This document shows positions 6,591 to 8,857 of a DNA stretch of 8,857 nt, piece by piece (the stretch's first letter is position 1; every line of letters starts with the position of its first letter). Below the pieces are notes generated by a model. That model ran no database searches and had not been told where the DNA came from. It worked only from the letters and a program-made list of their open reading frames with translations. Source of the stretch: Dethiosulfatibacter sp. (GTDB lineage: Bacteria > Bacillota_A > Clostridia > Tissierellales > Dethiosulfatibacteraceae). The position numbers and the translations under genes were made by a program. Location of the stretch: the NCBI GenBank assembly GCA_019084435.1, contig JAHRFV010000304.1, positions 1 through 8,857 on the forward strand, read 5' to 3'.

Positions 6591-6611
6591 ATTTGATTCG
6601 GGTCTTATAAT
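6583..6611 (+). promoter_or_regulatory. Promoter of the MATE transporter gene
   Basis: TTGACT (6583-6588), a 17-nt spacer, and a perfect TATAAT (6606-6611) form a strong sigma-A promoter. The expected transcript start is about 6618, leaving a leader of about 43 nt before ATG 6662. Confidence 0.85.
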
Positions 6612-6661
6612 TAGTAGTCTAGCAATAGAGATATGAATCACAACAGAAAGTAGGTAATCAA

Positions 6662-8071
6662 ATGATAGAAAAATCCAGTAAGATGGAGTCCATGCCGATA
6701 AAAAAACTCGTCATGTCAATGGCGTTGCCAGCGATGCTATCTATGACCATTCAAGCAATGTATAATGTGGTGGATAGTATATATGTATCAAGAATAAGCG
6801 AGGAAGCTCTGACAGCCGTTTCATTGGCATTTCCTCTACAGCTTCTCATTATTGCATTATTGGCAGGAACCAGCGCAGGTGTCACCTCCCTTATTGCAAG
6901 GAAATTAGGTGAGAAAGATAGAGATTCTGCCTCTAGTGCTGCAAGCCATGGATATATGATCAATATAGCCTATTCAGTCATGATGGTCATAATAGGTGTG
7001 TTTTTTGCCAAGAATGCAGTGTTGCTTTTCACCGATGATCCACAATTGGTTGATTTGACCACCCAATATATCAGCATTATCATGACCTTTTCATTTGGTA
7101 GGCTTTTAGCACAATCAGGCATTAGCATTCTCCAAGGGACTGGAGACATGATTAGGCCTATGAAAGCCATGCTGATAGGCGCTATATCAAATATTATATT
7201 GGATCCCATATTGATTTTCGGGTGGTTTGGTGTTCCTGCTATGGGCATCAGGGGTGCAGCAATAGCAACAGTAGCGGGACAAATTTTGAGTTTCTTTTAT
7301 ATTTCAGTGATTATCAGGAATGGTAGACACGAGGTTGATATAAAACTAAGAGGATTCAAACCGGATAAGAAGGTTTTTAAGGATATTTACGTGGTAGCGC
7401 TTCCTGGCATCATTATGCAGTCGTTGGGTTCTGTTATGCTGACTGGACTGAATATCATTTTGATTGGATTCACACCAACAGCTGTGGCAGTGTTGGGTGT
7501 GTATTTCAAGCTGCAGTCTATTATTATTATGCCGATGTTTGGATTGACTCAGGGCTACATGCCCATTATGGGATACAATTATGGCGCAAAAAACAAAAAG
7601 CGAATGCTTGACACCCTTAAATTTTCATTGAAGATAGCATTTATCATAATGGCTACCGGTGCGACTGTGATCATTCTATTTCCTAGACAGTTACTATTGA
7701 TGTTTGATGCATCAGATGAGATGATATCTATAGGAGTAATCGCTTTGAGAAGCATAGCTGCTTGCTTGCCAATAGCAGCAATGAGCATTACATTCTCTGT
7801 AACCTTTCAGGCTATGGGAAAGGGCTATGTCAGCTTGATCGCCTCATTCATCAGACAGATTATTTTTTTACTACCTGCTGCAGTGATTTTGTCTCGAGTT
7901 GTCGGTCTTAATGGCGTCTGGTTTGCTTTTATAATCGCTGAGGTAGTGGCATTCTCCATCATAGGACCCTGGTTGATGAATGACTTTAAAAAAACATTCC
8001 GTAAATGGGAAGTGGATGCTGAAACGTATGATGTTGAAAGAGAACCATTAGTTACGGACATACCAAAATAG
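6662..8071 (+). CDS. MATE-family multidrug/cation efflux transporter
   Basis: The 469-residue protein has about twelve hydrophobic segments, the normal size for a MATE antiporter, which exports drugs or metabolites across the cytoplasmic membrane using a sodium or proton gradient. Typical motifs are seen: LPAMLSMTIQAMYNVVDSIY (22-41), GTSAGVTSLIARKLGEKD (69-86), LQGTGDMIRPM (157-167), NIILDPILIFG (177-187), GIRGAAIATVAGQ (195-207) and MGYNYGAKNKKRM (303-315). The second half restarts with LPGIIMQSLG (247-256), reflecting the internal duplication of the fold. A charged tail of about 35 residues ends the protein. The RBS is weak (AAAGTAGGT just before 6655). A second ATG seven codons in has no better site, so 6662 is kept. 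The gene has its own promoter and terminator and is divergent from pflB. The substrate cannot be told from sequence. Confidence 0.93.
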   Translation: MIEKSSKMESMPIKKLVMSMALPAMLSMTIQAMYNVVDSIYVSRISEEALTAVSLAFPLQLLIIALLAGTSAGVTSLIARKLGEKDRDSASSAASHGYMINIAYSVMMVIIGVFFAKNAVLLFTDDPQLVDLTTQYISIIMTFSFGRLLAQSGISILQGTGDMIRPMKAMLIGAISNIILDPILIFGWFGVPAMGIRGAAIATVAGQILSFFYISVIIRNGRHEVDIKLRGFKPDKKVFKDIYVVALPGIIMQSLGSVMLTGLNIILIGFTPTAVAVLGVYFKLQSIIIMPMFGLTQGYMPIMGYNYGAKNKKRMLDTLKFSLKIAFIIMATGATVIILFPRQLLLMFDASDEMISIGVIALRSIAACLPIAAMSITFSVTFQAMGKGYVSLIASFIRQIIFLLPAAVILSRVVGLNGVWFAFIIAEVVAFSIIGPWLMNDFKKTFRKWEVDAETYDVEREPLVTDIPK

Positions 8072-8086
8072 ATTCAAATCATATTT

Positions 8087-8116
8087 AACCGGTCAATGAG
8101 CCGGTTTTGTTTTTTT
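8087..8116 (+). terminator. Intrinsic terminator after the MATE gene
   Basis: AACCGG (8087-8092), an 8-nt loop, and CCGGTT (8101-8106) form a 6-bp GC-rich stem that runs into TTTTGTTTTTTT (8105-8116). It begins 15 nt after the MATE stop codon. Confidence 0.85.
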
Positions 8117-8135
8117 AGGTTCAAGATGATACAAT
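8107..8135 (+). promoter_or_regulatory. Putative promoter of the helicase gene
   Basis: TACAAT (8130-8135) preceded by TGA (8127-8129) gives an extended -10 box. TTGTTT (8107-8112) lies 17 nt upstream as a partial -35 and sits within the U-run of the preceding terminator. Transcription would start near 8142. Confidence 0.5.
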
Positions 8136-8162
8136 ATATGGAAAATCTGATAGAAAGGACTA

Positions 8163-8857
8163 ATGACATTGAAATATTTTGACTATCTGGAGAATACAAA
8201 AGGAATTCATCTTAACAACGAGCAAAAGACAGCTGTATCTCACGGAGAGGGTGCAGGGCTTGTCCTATCAACTGCGGGATCCGGGAAAACCACCGTTATC
8301 ACTTCAAGGGCAGGCAGATTGATATATGATGGTGAGTTGGGAAAAGACAGAATACTAACAATTACTTTTTCTAAGCTAGCAGCCCTAGAGATGAAAACGA
8401 GATTCAACAGTCTGTTTCCAGAGACAGAAAGCAAACGAATTCATTTCTCAACTATTCATTCTTTTTCATATAGGGTTGTAAGAGATTATTGCAAAAGAAC
8501 CGGCAAGACTATCAACTTATTGAAATCGAACTACGATGTTCTCAAAAATATCATGGCAAGAGCCTACTCAAATGAAGGGTTTTACACCGTCAGTCCAGAT
8601 GAGGTAGAAAATCTGAGTAGTAAAATCAGCTATGTCAAAAATCTGAAATTGACTATTGAAGAGTTTAAGACTGCGGATATAGTAATTAAAGATTTTGAAG
8701 AGATCTATTTGGCCTATGAGGCATATAAGAAAAAAAATGACATGATAGACTTTGATGATATGCTGGTAATCTGCGAACAGATTATGAAAAGCAATAAAGG
8801 CATATCAGACCGATTCAAAGGTTTTTATAAATATATTCAACTAGATGAAGCGCAAGA
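8163..8857 (+). CDS. UvrD/Rep-family superfamily 1 DNA helicase, N-terminal part (3' end outside window)
   Basis: The open frame gives 231 residues before the edge. SF1A helicase motifs appear in order: Q-motif LNNEQKTAVSH (17-27), Walker A STAGSGKTT (36-44, Lys42), motif Ia TFSKLAALEMKTRF (68-81), motif Ib STIHSFSYRVV (96-106), the conserved MIDFDDML (194-201) and Walker B QLDEAQ (226-231), where the window ends. Proteins of this family unwind DNA 3' to 5' in repair, replication restart or recombination. The insertion between Ib and II (about 107-190) is the 1B subdomain. ATG 8163 lies only 3 nt after AAAGGA (8154-8159), an unusually short spacing. The in-frame TTG at 8169 is 9 nt away and may be the true start, giving KYFDYLENTKG at the N-terminus. 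Whether this is PcrA/UvrD itself or an accessory paralogue cannot be said without the C-terminal half, but the divergence around motif Ia suggests a paralogue. Confidence 0.92.
   Translation, partial: MTLKYFDYLENTKGIHLNNEQKTAVSHGEGAGLVLSTAGSGKTTVITSRAGRLIYDGELGKDRILTITFSKLAALEMKTRFNSLFPETESKRIHFSTIHSFSYRVVRDYCKRTGKTINLLKSNYDVLKNIMARAYSNEGFYTVSPDEVENLSSKISYVKNLKLTIEEFKTADIVIKDFEEIYLAYEAYKKKNDMIDFDDMLVICEQIMKSNKGISDRFKGFYKYIQLDEAQ

Noticed and set aside
1..8857. CRISPR array, tRNA or rRNA genes
   Set aside because: No regularly spaced repeats, cloverleaf with TTCRA-type arm and acceptor stem, or rRNA segments were seen on either strand.

Overview
The window comes from a low-GC Gram-positive bacterium, most likely an anaerobic or fermentative Clostridia-like Firmicute. 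The grounds are the AT-rich base use, strong AAGGAG-type ribosome binding sites, sigma-A-like promoters, and a pyruvate formate-lyase operon led by a riboswitch. This is inference from gene content; no 16S rRNA or other marker is present.

Layout. Positions 1-143 hold the 3' end of a membrane protein gene. Positions 144-908 are a decayed accessory zone: a strong hairpin/terminator, a broken remnant of a Fic-family gene (418-698), and a structured segment (about 741-856) that resembles the right end of an IS200/IS605-type element. A DinJ/RelB-type antitoxin gene with no toxin partner follows (909-1175). Next is an isoaspartyl dipeptidase gene (iadA, 1222-2409, +). Convergent to it are an aldo/keto reductase gene (2476-3324, -) and the pflB-pflA operon (6392-3420, -). 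Divergent from pflB is a MATE-family efflux gene (6662-8071, +). A UvrD/Rep-type helicase gene starts near 8163 and runs off the window end.

The best-supported regulatory element is a ZTP ('pfl motif') riboswitch in the pflB leader, on the minus strand at about 6444-6518. It is followed directly by an intrinsic terminator. The CCGUC segment can pair either with an upstream GACGG (aptamer pseudoknot) or with a downstream GACGG (terminator stem), so a complete ON/OFF switch can be read from the bases. It would link pyruvate formate-lyase expression, and so formate supply for 10-formyl-tetrahydrofolate and purine synthesis, to ZTP/ZMP, the signal of folate shortage.

Other points: two identical 25-nt hairpins flank the aldo/keto reductase gene, each lying just downstream of a minus-strand gene. 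IadA carries Glu where the E. coli enzyme has its carboxylated metal-bridging Lys. A palindrome overlaps the -35 box of the MATE promoter. I see no wholly new multi-gene system here.
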